Positions 16,058 through 22,410 of a stretch of 36,177 nt of DNA are shown here, piece by piece. Source of the stretch: Gemmatimonadota bacterium (GTDB lineage: Bacteria > Gemmatimonadota > Gemmatimonadetes > Longimicrobiales > Gaopeijiaceae); contig JAJDVR010000114.1 of the NCBI GenBank assembly GCA_022826025.1, positions 1 to 36,177 of the forward strand, written 5' to 3'. Each line of letters opens with the position of its first letter. The stretch's first letter is position 1. The notes beneath the pieces were generated by a model that was not told where the DNA came from, ran no database searches, and saw nothing but the letters and a program-made list of their open reading frames with translations. The position numbers and the translations under genes were made by a program.

Positions 16058-16516
16058 GTGGTCTACACCTCCCGAGTCCGCATCGAGCGCAAGGCGGGCC
16101 CGTTGCGCCATGCGCATCTGCCAGCTACTCCCGACCCTGTCCTGTTCGGGGTGCACAGCGAGATCGCCAGCCACTACGGCGTCGAGCCCGAGACACCGGT
16201 GGCCACGACCCTCGACTACATCGTGGCGGCGGCCGGCGGCTGACTGACGGGAACCCTTGGCGGCGCGCTGGAGGCGCGCGGGATTCCGGCGGGGCAGGAT
16301 CGCCTGACCTCCGAGGTCGAGGGAGGCATCGACAAGGAGGACGGCGTGCTCGTGATTCGCACCGTCCACGTGCGCTACCACCTCCGCATGGAGGCGGGCA
16401 AGGAGGACCGCGCGCGGCGGGCGCACGAGATCCATCACCCGTACTGCCCGGTCTACCGGACCCTGGTCGGGTGCGTCGAGTTCTCCACCGAACTCGAAAT
16501 CGAGATCGTGTCGTGA
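16058..16516 (+). CDS. OsmC-family peroxiredoxin-like protein, probable selenoprotein (in-frame TGA at 16241-16243)
   Basis: 152 residues if TGA codon 62 is read as selenocysteine. The frame starts at GTG 16058, with AAGGAG 7 bases upstream, and stays OsmC-like on both sides of the TGA. Before it comes LFGVHSEIASHYGV and TTLDYIVAAAGG; after it comes LTGTLGGALEARGI, EGGIDKEDGVLVIRTVHV and HHPYCPVYRTLVGCVEF. OsmC relatives have Cys exactly at the TGA position (AAAGGC-LTGT), the peroxide-reacting thiol. The second conserved Cys is present (Cys130 in YCPVYR). A two-step hairpin with a UGGAG apical loop begins 6 bases after the TGA (see 16250-16287). OsmC-like selenoproteins are an established bacterial family. 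The gene overlaps the sulfite-oxidase-like gene by GTGA, so readthrough would couple the two. A TGC-to-TGA pseudogene is the main alternative. No selA, selB, selC or selD lies in the window. Confidence 0.85.
16250..16287 (+). promoter_or_regulatory. Bacterial SECIS-like hairpin
   Basis: The upper stem GCGCGC (16263-16268) pairs with GCGCGC (16274-16279) around the loop UGGAG. The lower stem GGAACCC (16250-16256) pairs with GGG-A-UUCC (16280-16287), with one bulged A. A six-base bulge, UUGGCG, lies on the 5' side. The apical loop begins 25 bases after the UGA and contains G residues, as expected for SelB-recognised elements. The pairing was found by eye and no energy was computed. Confidence 0.7.
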
Positions 16517-17697
16517 GCGGGGGGAAGACGGCGTTTCCGGGCGGCTCGCTCTCCCGCCGGCAGTTCGCGGCACTCCTCGCTGCGGGCGGGGCATCCGCCC
16601 TCCTCCCGGGCTGCCGCTCCGATACCGGCACGGTCGGTCCGGAACTCGATACGGCGTGGTTCAAGGATCCCGATCCCTTCATCCGCCATGCCACCAACCT
16701 GGAGAGCCGGCTCGAGCTCCTGGACGGGCTGATCACCCCCAACGACCTCTTCTTCGTGCGCAACCACGCCCCGACCCCGGCAATCACGGCGGACGACTAC
16801 CGGCTGCGCGTCACCGGCGACGGCATCGAACGGAGCATCGAGCTCGGCCTCGACGAGCTGCGCGCACTGCCGAGCCAGTCGGTGATCGCGTACCTGGAGT
16901 GCGCCGGAAACTGGCGCGGCTTCTACGCCCGCGTGCTGGGACAGGCAGCCGAGGGCACGCAGTGGGGCACGGGGGCGGTCGGATGCGCCGCATGGTCGGG
17001 ACCGTCGCTGGCGTCGGTGCTCGGGGCGGCCGGGCTGCGGCCGGAGGCGGTCGCGGTGAACCTCGTGGGCCTCGACGACGGCGGCTTCAGCCGGCCCATG
17101 CCGGTGGACAAGGCGATGGACCCGGACACCCTGCTCGCCCTGTCGATGAACGGCGAACCGCTGCCTCCCGACCACGGATTTCCCGTGCGCGGGGTGGTTC
17201 CCGGCTGGGCGGGGAGCAACAGCATCAAGTGGGTCGGGGAGATCCAGGTCTCGACCGAGCCGATCTGGGTCAGCGCGAACACCACCTCCTACGTCCTGAT
17301 CGGCCCGGACTGGCCGGCCGAGCAGTACGCGCCCGCCGACGGCGCTCCCGTGACGGCGCTCCCGGTGAAGAGTGCGCTGGCCCTTCCCTGGCCGGGGACG
17401 GTGCCGGCGGGAAGAACCCGGCTCCGCGGCTTTGCCTACTCGAACGATGGCCCCGTCGAGTCGGTGGAATGGAGCGCGGACGATGGCGCCAGCTGGGCGC
17501 CTGCACGCCTGATCGGCCCTCGCCTGCGCTACGCCTGGACGCGCTTCGAGTTCGAGTGGCAGGCCTCGCCCGGCTCCTACACGCTGCGCACCCGCGCCAC
17601 CGATGCGGCGGGCAACACCCAGCCCATGGAAAGCGCGTGGAACCAGAAGGGCTACCTGCTCAACCTGGCGCTTCCGCACCCGGTGCAGGTGAGCTGA
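16513..17697 (+). CDS. Sulfite-oxidase-like molybdopterin oxidoreductase, Tat-exported lipoprotein
   Basis: 394 residues from the GTG that overlaps the OsmC stop (GTGA). The N-terminus has a twin-arginine motif (SRRQFAALLA, Arg15-Arg16) and a lipobox LLPGC (Cys34), so the folded cofactor-loaded protein should be exported and anchored. The molybdopterin domain shows FFVRNHAPTP, the molybdenum-ligating Cys130 in YLECAGNWRGFY, and VPGWAGSNSIKWVGEIQV. A C-terminal Mo-co dimerisation domain follows, with RGFAYSNDGPVESVEWS and ATDAAGNTQP. It resembles SorA/SoxC-type sulfite dehydrogenases, which oxidise sulfite to sulfate and pass electrons to a c-type cytochrome. The next gene is such a cytochrome. 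Other sulfur or N/S-oxide substrates are possible. Confidence 0.87.
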   Translation: MSGGKTAFPGGSLSRRQFAALLAAGGASALLPGCRSDTGTVGPELDTAWFKDPDPFIRHATNLESRLELLDGLITPNDLFFVRNHAPTPAITADDYRLRVTGDGIERSIELGLDELRALPSQSVIAYLECAGNWRGFYARVLGQAAEGTQWGTGAVGCAAWSGPSLASVLGAAGLRPEAVAVNLVGLDDGGFSRPMPVDKAMDPDTLLALSMNGEPLPPDHGFPVRGVVPGWAGSNSIKWVGEIQVSTEPIWVSANTTSYVLIGPDWPAEQYAPADGAPVTALPVKSALALPWPGTVPAGRTRLRGFAYSNDGPVESVEWSADDGASWAPARLIGPRLRYAWTRFEFEWQASPGSYTLRTRATDAAGNTQPMESAWNQKGYLLNLALPHPVQVS

Positions 17698-17774
17698 GGT
17701 GGGTGGATGGCGACCTGTCGGGCCGCGGGTAAGGTGCGGCCGACGATGACCGGCTTTCGTGGGGTCGCGTCCGC

Positions 17775-18158
17775 ATGGCAGTGACGGGCCGTAGGCGAAC
17801 GGTCGTGGCACGCGCCCTGGCCGGGGCGGCCGTCTCCGCTACCGCGCTGCTGGTTGGCTGCAGCGATGGCCCCGAGATCGACGGCGCCCTCGTCTACGCC
17901 CAGCGCTGCGCCTTCTGCCACGATGTGGAGGGCCAGGTCGGGGCCGAGATCACCGCGGCGACCCTGGCGTCGCGCGGCGATGAGGAAACGCTGACCCGGT
18001 ACCTGCGCCTGGCAATGCCCTACGAGGCCCCCGGCACCATGACCGATGCGGAATACCGGGCGACGGCGCGCTATCTGTTGGAGACGCGAGGGCTGGCCGG
18101 CGAAGCGGGCGCGGGCAGCGTGGCCGGCCGTGGCAACGGAACGGGAGAGGGCCGATGA
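17775..18158 (+). CDS. Small c-type cytochrome lipoprotein, likely electron acceptor of the molybdoenzyme
   Basis: 127 residues. A basic N-terminus and hydrophobic helix end in the lipobox LLVGC (Cys29), giving a periplasmic membrane-anchored protein. The haem motif is CAFCH (Cys45, Cys48, His49). The distal methionine is probably Met81 (LAMPYEAPGTM) or Met89. A helix ATARYLLETRG closes the monohaem fold, and a Gly-rich tail follows. It lies 77 bases after the sulfite-oxidase-like gene, matching the SorA-SorB pairing of sulfite dehydrogenase with its cytochrome. I infer electron transfer from sulfite to the respiratory chain. Confidence 0.85.
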   Translation: MAVTGRRRTVVARALAGAAVSATALLVGCSDGPEIDGALVYAQRCAFCHDVEGQVGAEITAATLASRGDEETLTRYLRLAMPYEAPGTMTDAEYRATARYLLETRGLAGEAGAGSVAGRGNGTGEGR

Positions 18159-18382
18159 ACCGAATCGTGCGGCGCACCCTGATCGGGTTCGTGGTCGGCG
18201 CGCTCGCCTTCGGGCTCGCGAGCGTCTACCAGGCAATCAGCTCGGGGGTGGGGCTTGTCCCCACTCTCGGTCCGCTGGGGTTCATGATGGTGCTGGGAGG
18301 CACCATCGGCGGGCTCGCCGGCCCACTGGTGGGGGAGGCGCTGGCCCGCTCGCGGCAGCGGCGCGCGCAGAGAAGGAGATGA
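18155..18382 (+). CDS. Small two-helix membrane protein
   Basis: 75 residues. A basic start (MNRIVRRT) is followed by a hydrophobic helix at about 9-27, a glycine-rich second helix at about 36-58 (LGFMMVLGGTIGGLAGPLVG) and an arginine-rich end (RSRQRRAQRRR), so both ends should lie in the cytoplasm. It overlaps the cytochrome stop by ATGA, indicating coupled translation. No family is recognised. It may anchor or assist the cytochrome/molybdoenzyme module, but this rests only on position. Confidence 0.7.
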   Translation: MNRIVRRTLIGFVVGALAFGLASVYQAISSGVGLVPTLGPLGFMMVLGGTIGGLAGPLVGEALARSRQRRAQRRR

Positions 18383-18386
18383 GCCT

Positions 18387-19094
18387 GTGCAAGCGATGAG
18401 CCTTGCCTCCTTCGACGTCCTCACCTTCGACTGCTACGGCACGCTCATCGACTGGGAGAGCGGGATCCTGCGCGCCGTCCGGCGCGTGCTGGCCGCCCAC
18501 GGTCACGAACTCTCTCCCGCAGAGATCCTGGAGCATTTCGCCCGCTTCGAGTCGACCATCCAGGCCGGTCCCTACCGCACCTACCGGGATGTCCTCTCGC
18601 GGGTGGTGGACGAGTTCGGACGCGAGCTGGGGTTTGCGCCCGGCCCGGAGGAGCGAGCCTCGCTTCCGGAGTCGATCGCCCGCTGGGCTCCCTTCGACGA
18701 CACCGTGGCCGCGCTGCGCATCCTCGCATCGCGCTATCGGCTGGCGGTGATCTCCAACGTGGATGACGACCTGTTCGCCTTCTCGGCGCGCCGGCTGGGG
18801 GTCGAGTTCCACGAAGTCGTAACGGCCCAGCAGGTCGGCAGCTACAAGCCCGATGCGCGCAACTTCGAGTTGGCGCTCGAGCGCCTCGGTGTGCCCGTCG
18901 ACGCCATTCTGCACGTCGCCCAGAGCCTCTTCCACGACATCGCCCCGGCGAAGCGCCTCGGGTTTGCCACGGTGCATGTGAACCGGGTCTCCCCCCATGG
19001 CGGATCGGGGGCTACGATGCCCGTGAGCGCCCGGCCCGATCTGGAAGTGCCGGATCTGGAGACGCTGGCGGAGATGGTGCTGGCAGAGGAGTAG
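18387..19094 (+). CDS. HAD-superfamily hydrolase (haloacid dehalogenase type II-like)
   Basis: 235 residues. The nucleophile is Asp15 in TFDCYGTLIDWE; the C-Y spacing of DCYGT is typical of the dehalogenase/phosphonatase-like HADs rather than phosphatases with DxD. Motif II is AVISNVDDD, motif III is the lysine in GSYKPDARNFE, and motif IV is LFHDIAPAKRLG. A helical cap lies at about 20-110. It hydrolyses a carbon-halogen or phosphate bond through an aspartyl intermediate, in the cytoplasm. The GTG at 18387 is preferred because AAGGAG lies 8 bases upstream; the ATG at 18396 would be 17 bases away. The substrate is unknown. Confidence 0.85.
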   Translation: MQAMSLASFDVLTFDCYGTLIDWESGILRAVRRVLAAHGHELSPAEILEHFARFESTIQAGPYRTYRDVLSRVVDEFGRELGFAPGPEERASLPESIARWAPFDDTVAALRILASRYRLAVISNVDDDLFAFSARRLGVEFHEVVTAQQVGSYKPDARNFELALERLGVPVDAILHVAQSLFHDIAPAKRLGFATVHVNRVSPHGGSGATMPVSARPDLEVPDLETLAEMVLAEE

Positions 19095-19097
19095 AGG

Positions 19098-19556
19098 ATG
19101 GGCAGGATGTTGTTGGCCGCCGGCGCGGCCCTCATGGCGGGATGGGCGGGCGCCTCATGCTCCGGACTCCCGGAGGCGGAGCGCGACGCGGAGGTGGTCG
19201 GGCCGCTGGCGGTGGTGCAGGGTCACATGGACGCCTTCAACCGGCACGACGCCGAGGATCTGCTGTCGTGGGTGTCACCCGCGGTCGAGTGGGTGAACGT
19301 GCAGGGGACCATCACCTCGGTCGAAGTTCGCGGCCGGGAGATGCTGCGCGACTACATGGCGACCTACTTCGAGGCACAGCCCACGGTGCGGTCGGAAATC
19401 GAGGAGGCGGTAGTCACCGGGGATTTCGTGGCGGTGCGCGAACGGGCGTCCTGGACGGCACGGGACGGGGAAGAGCGGTCCCAGGCCTCGCTCGCCGTCT
19501 ACCACGTGCGCGACGGCCTGATTCAGCGCGCGTGGTACTATCCGGTGGTGCCGTGA
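19098..19556 (+). CDS. SnoaL/NTF2-like lipoprotein (DUF4440-type)
   Basis: 152 residues. The signal peptide ends at the lipobox AGASC (Cys21). The rest is an NTF2-like alpha-beta cone: VVQGHMDAFNRHDAEDLLSWV, VEWVNVQGT, RGREMLRDYMATYF and a final AVYHVRDGLIQRAWYYP strand. Proteins of this fold bind small ligands or catalyse isomerisation; no catalytic residues can be assigned here. It begins 3 bases after the HAD stop and ends the operon-like run. Confidence 0.8.
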   Translation: MGRMLLAAGAALMAGWAGASCSGLPEAERDAEVVGPLAVVQGHMDAFNRHDAEDLLSWVSPAVEWVNVQGTITSVEVRGREMLRDYMATYFEAQPTVRSEIEEAVVTGDFVAVRERASWTARDGEERSQASLAVYHVRDGLIQRAWYYPVVP

Positions 19557-19557
19557 G

Positions 19558-19586
19558 GGGGCTTCGCGAGACCGACAGGCAGCCCC
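19558..19586. terminator. Convergent-gene hairpin
   Basis: GGGGCT (19558-19563) pairs with AGCCCC (19581-19586) across a 17-base loop, directly between two converging genes. No U-tract follows closely, so strength is doubtful. Confidence 0.3.
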
Positions 19587-19595
19587 GTACCGTCC

Positions 19596-19955
19596 CTAGT
19601 CCCGCTTTCTCTTCACGTCCAGAATGGAACCCAGAACCACGCTCACGAACGAGATGATCACGCTGCCCAGGAGAGCGGGTGCGAAGCCGGCGACGACCAG
19701 CCCGTCCGCCAGCCAGTCGGCGAGCATGAGCATGCCGGCGTTGATGACGAGGGTGAAGAGCCCCAGGGTGAGGAGGATGACGGGGAAGGCGAAGAACTTC
19801 ACCACCGGCCTGATGAAGGCGTTGACCAGGGCGAAGATCGCCGCGACCACCACGACCTCTTCGAACCGGTCCCCGAGCTGGATGCCCGCGACCAGCTCCG
19901 CCGCCGCCCAGAGAGCGGCCGCGTTGATGCCGAGTGCGAGGAGCAGCTTGCGCAG
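19596..19955 (-). CDS. Phage-holin superfamily IV / YvlD-like membrane protein
   Basis: About 119 residues with four hydrophobic helices. It shows the family pattern LLLALGINAAALWAAAEL, FALVNAFIRPVVKFFAFPV and LPLTLLTLGL-like VILLTLGLFTLVINA. Then MLMLADWLADG and a last helix lead to a VKRKRD end. The family is widespread in bacteria with no firm function despite its name; it is not evidence of a phage. The start is uncertain: the only codon fitting the homologous start (TLRKLLLA) is a CTG at 19955. The next in-frame ATG is 204 bases upstream and would add an unlikely Pro/Arg-rich leader. Confidence 0.75.
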   Translation of the reverse strand: MRKLLLALGINAAALWAAAELVAGIQLGDRFEEVVVVAAIFALVNAFIRPVVKFFAFPVILLTLGLFTLVINAGMLMLADWLADGLVVAGFAPALLGSVIISFVSVVLGSILDVKRKRD

Positions 19956-20231
19956 GGTTCCGTCCGGTTGCGGGTGGCGGGGTGGGAGTCCAACTCCCGA
20001 TACGCTCCTACCCGGGGGAAGATTCGCGCGTTCACCCGGGTCGCCGGCGGCGCGTGCGGCGGAAGCATGCCACTCGGGCGCTGCTGGCCTGCCGTCTCCG
20101 CCGCGACGGGCGGGTCCCGGGGCGGCGGGTCCCACACATTGCCTCGGCCGGGATGTCACCGCGCCGGCCCCTCGCCCTCATCTGCAGCGCAGGGCCCGGA
20201 TCAGGTCCGCCCGGGTGCGGGTGCGTGTCCC

Positions 20232-20945
20232 ATGAGCGCGTCCGGCGGCTCCACGAGCGCGCCCGTCGCCATCGTCACCGCGGCGGGGCGCGGGATGGGA
20301 GCGGCGTGCGCCCAACTGCTAGCCGAGCGCGGCTACCGGGTGGCGCTCATGTCGCGGTCGGCGGAGGCGCGCGAGCTGGCCGGGCGGCTGGGGGGCTGGG
20401 GCATCCGCGGCTCGGTCACCGAGCCGGACGACCTGGCCCGCCTGGTGGAGGGCGCGCTCGACCGCTTCGGCCGCCTGGACGGGGTGGTGAACAACACCGG
20501 GCATGCCGCGCGCGGCGGCCTCCTCGACCTCGACGATGCGGCGTGGCACGACGGCCTGGAGCTGCTGCTCCTCAACGTGGTGCGCATGAGCCGCTTGGTG
20601 ACGCCCATTCTGAAGGCCGGGGGCGGGGGCTCCATCGTGAACATCTCCACCTTCGGGGCGAAACAGCCGACCGACGCATTCCCCATCTCGTCGGCGATCC
20701 GGGCGGGGTTGGGGGCCTTCACACGCATGTACGCCGCGCGCTACGCCGCCGACGGCATCCGCATGAACGATGTCCTGCCCGGTTACGTCGACAGCTATCC
20801 GGTCGACGAAGCCGCGCTCGCCACCATCCCCGCCGGCCGGCCCGCGCGCACCCGCGAGGTGGCCGAGGCGGTGGCCTTCCTGATTTCCGACGCGTCTTCC
20901 TACGTAACGGGCGAGAGCCTGCTCGTGGACGGGGGATTGCCGTAG
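20232..20945 (+). CDS. Short-chain dehydrogenase/reductase with altered active site
   Basis: 237 residues. The Rossmann start VAIVTAAGRGMGAACA and GVVNNTGHAARG show an NAD(P)-binding SDR. The catalytic YxxxK is missing: the aligned stretch FPISSAIRAGLGAFTR has Ser in place of Tyr and Arg in place of Lys. RMNDVLPGYVDSYP and SYVTGESLLVDGGLP complete the fold. A known proteobacterial SDR subgroup shares this S/R arrangement together with the NxVLPG motif. Ordinary ketone reduction is therefore doubtful. The ATG at 20232 gives the shortest fitting N-terminus. It appears monocistronic and converges on the beta-propeller gene. Confidence 0.82.
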   Translation: MSASGGSTSAPVAIVTAAGRGMGAACAQLLAERGYRVALMSRSAEARELAGRLGGWGIRGSVTEPDDLARLVEGALDRFGRLDGVVNNTGHAARGGLLDLDDAAWHDGLELLLLNVVRMSRLVTPILKAGGGGSIVNISTFGAKQPTDAFPISSAIRAGLGAFTRMYAARYAADGIRMNDVLPGYVDSYPVDEAALATIPAGRPARTREVAEAVAFLISDASSYVTGESLLVDGGLP

Positions 20946-20967
20946 CCGACGCGCCCGTCCGCATCGG

Positions 20968-20981
20968 GGACCTGGTGGTCC
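20968..20981. terminator. Short hairpin between convergent genes
   Basis: GGACC (20968-20972), loop TGGT, then GGTCC (20977-20981). It sits between the SDR stop and the stop of the minus-strand propeller gene and could serve either strand. There is no clear U-tract. Confidence 0.3.
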
Positions 20982-20997
20982 GCAGGATCGTTGGAGG

Positions 20998-22335
20998 CTA
21001 GTCCGGGGAAGGCCACTCGACTTCGAACCGCACTATGTAGCGGACGTCGAATTCTTCCTTGACCACGGCCCAGATCGTGTCGCCCTTGATGTACGGGTCG
21101 ATATTCCCGGGATAGGGGTCGGCGTCCCAGCTCTCCGGGGTATCGACGTGACCGATCCACCGACCGTCCGCGTCGAACACGTCGAAGCCGTCCGTCGGAC
21201 TCCAGTAGTCCCAGATCCTCCGTTGCAGCCCGGGTTGCCGGCGCCGTTCCTCTTCGGTCGTAGCTCGGCTCGAGCCCGTCGCTCCCGGCCAGACCCACAG
21301 CCGGCCATCGTCTGCCTGCCAGAGTCGAAGGAAGGCGGGACGATCCCGGGGAAGGACCGAAACAGGAGGAATTGGCCTTACCAGATCTCCTCGTCCGGTG
21401 CCCGCGAGAGTCTGGTTGAGGCTGCGAAGCTGTGAGGCCGCCATTCGCTCCCCCGCGGACCAGTACTCATGCTCCTCGTCCGTCCTCACCGATGGCTCCC
21501 ATTCTCTCGAGATCCGCGTCACTCCCCCGTCCGGTCGAACGACGTCCATCGCGTAGCTGGCCGAGCACCCGAATGCCAATGAGCCCGTCCGGCTTCGCGA
21601 CCATTGCGCGAAGGGCATGTGGCGCAGGCGATTGTCCTCCATGAACCCTCCCGAGAATATCGGGAGTCGCCGCTCACAGCCCTCCCGGGCTCGAGTGGGC
21701 AGGAACACGGTGTCCGTCACCAGTTCGTGGTCGACCAGGCGGCCGAACAGCGGTCTCCGCTGCTCCCTGCCGAGCGTGTCCGCGCCGGTCCGGGGCGGGT
21801 TGAGGGCGATCCAGAGCTCACCCGCGTCGTCCCATCGGATGGCGTCCCGCCCGTACCCGGGTCTTCCCGCGGCTGGATCGAGCCTGATCTCCCGGACGAG
21901 GTTGCCGTCGAGCGAAAAGACGCTGACGCGTCGATTCCCGAGGTCCAGCACGGCCAGCAACTCGTCGAGGGAGACGTCCATGCCGGTCAGGGCCCTCACC
22001 TCGCCGGGTCCCTGGCCCTGGCGAGCGATCGTCCTGACGTAGGTGCCACCCCTGTCGTAGAGTCGAACGTTGCCTCCATCGGCGACGACGAAACTGCCGT
22101 CGGGGCCCATGGTGAACGTCGGGAACATGCCCAGCAGATACTCCGGTGGACCTTCGATCATGCCGATTCGCGAAACCTCGCGAAGGGAGGCCGTGCCTCG
22201 CAGGGGCGCCGACGAGAAGACGAACGTCGTGTCACCCAGTTGCCGTGAGGAGCCCGGCCGTGACATATCGGACCTGTCCTGGGCGCATGCGGCTGCCACC
22301 ACCGACGTCAGAAGAACTATCGCCGCGCCGCGCAT
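20998..22335 (-). CDS. 6-bladed beta-propeller lipoprotein
   Basis: 445 residues. The signal peptide ends in VAAAC (Cys17), so the protein is lipid-anchored. Propeller repeats are seen as GPDGSFVVADGGNVRLYDRGGTYV, quoted here in part (FVVADGGNVRLYD), then LAVLDLGNRRVSVFSLDG, MDVVRPDGGVTRI and DGFDVFDADGRWIGHVD, with a KGDTIWAVVKEEFDVRYIVRF end. Such proteins are very abundant in Gemmatimonadota and Bacteroidota. They have NHL-like folds and no assigned substrate. The AAGGAGG ribosome site fixes the ATG at 22335. It is followed on the same strand by no gene, because the SDR converges. It lies downstream of the serine hydrolase in the same direction, 75 bases away. Confidence 0.85.
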   Translation of the reverse strand: MRGAAIVLLTSVVAAACAQDRSDMSRPGSSRQLGDTTFVFSSAPLRGTASLREVSRIGMIEGPPEYLLGMFPTFTMGPDGSFVVADGGNVRLYDRGGTYVRTIARQGQGPGEVRALTGMDVSLDELLAVLDLGNRRVSVFSLDGNLVREIRLDPAAGRPGYGRDAIRWDDAGELWIALNPPRTGADTLGREQRRPLFGRLVDHELVTDTVFLPTRAREGCERRLPIFSGGFMEDNRLRHMPFAQWSRSRTGSLAFGCSASYAMDVVRPDGGVTRISREWEPSVRTDEEHEYWSAGERMAASQLRSLNQTLAGTGRGDLVRPIPPVSVLPRDRPAFLRLWQADDGRLWVWPGATGSSRATTEEERRRQPGLQRRIWDYWSPTDGFDVFDADGRWIGHVDTPESWDADPYPGNIDPYIKGDTIWAVVKEEFDVRYIVRFEVEWPSPD

Positions 22336-22410
22336 GGTCCTGCCTCCTTCGATGCCATTTCGAGCACGACCGCAACTCGCGTCGTTGTCGCGGTTGGACG
22401 GAACTCCTCC

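Noticed and set aside
16241-16243. Reading the TGA as a true stop, with a truncated 61-residue OsmC
   Set aside because: Full OsmC sequence, including the second active Cys, continues in the same frame and the next gene is coupled to that frame. A pseudogene remains possible but is less likely given the hairpin.
19596-19955. Prophage holin indicating a phage region
   Set aside because: This membrane-protein family is common in chromosomes, and no other phage genes are present.
22369-22394. Hairpin ACCG/CAAC...GTTG/CGGT after the serine hydrolase
   Set aside because: Only two 4-bp stems with a bulge and no U-tract; easily due to chance in this composition.
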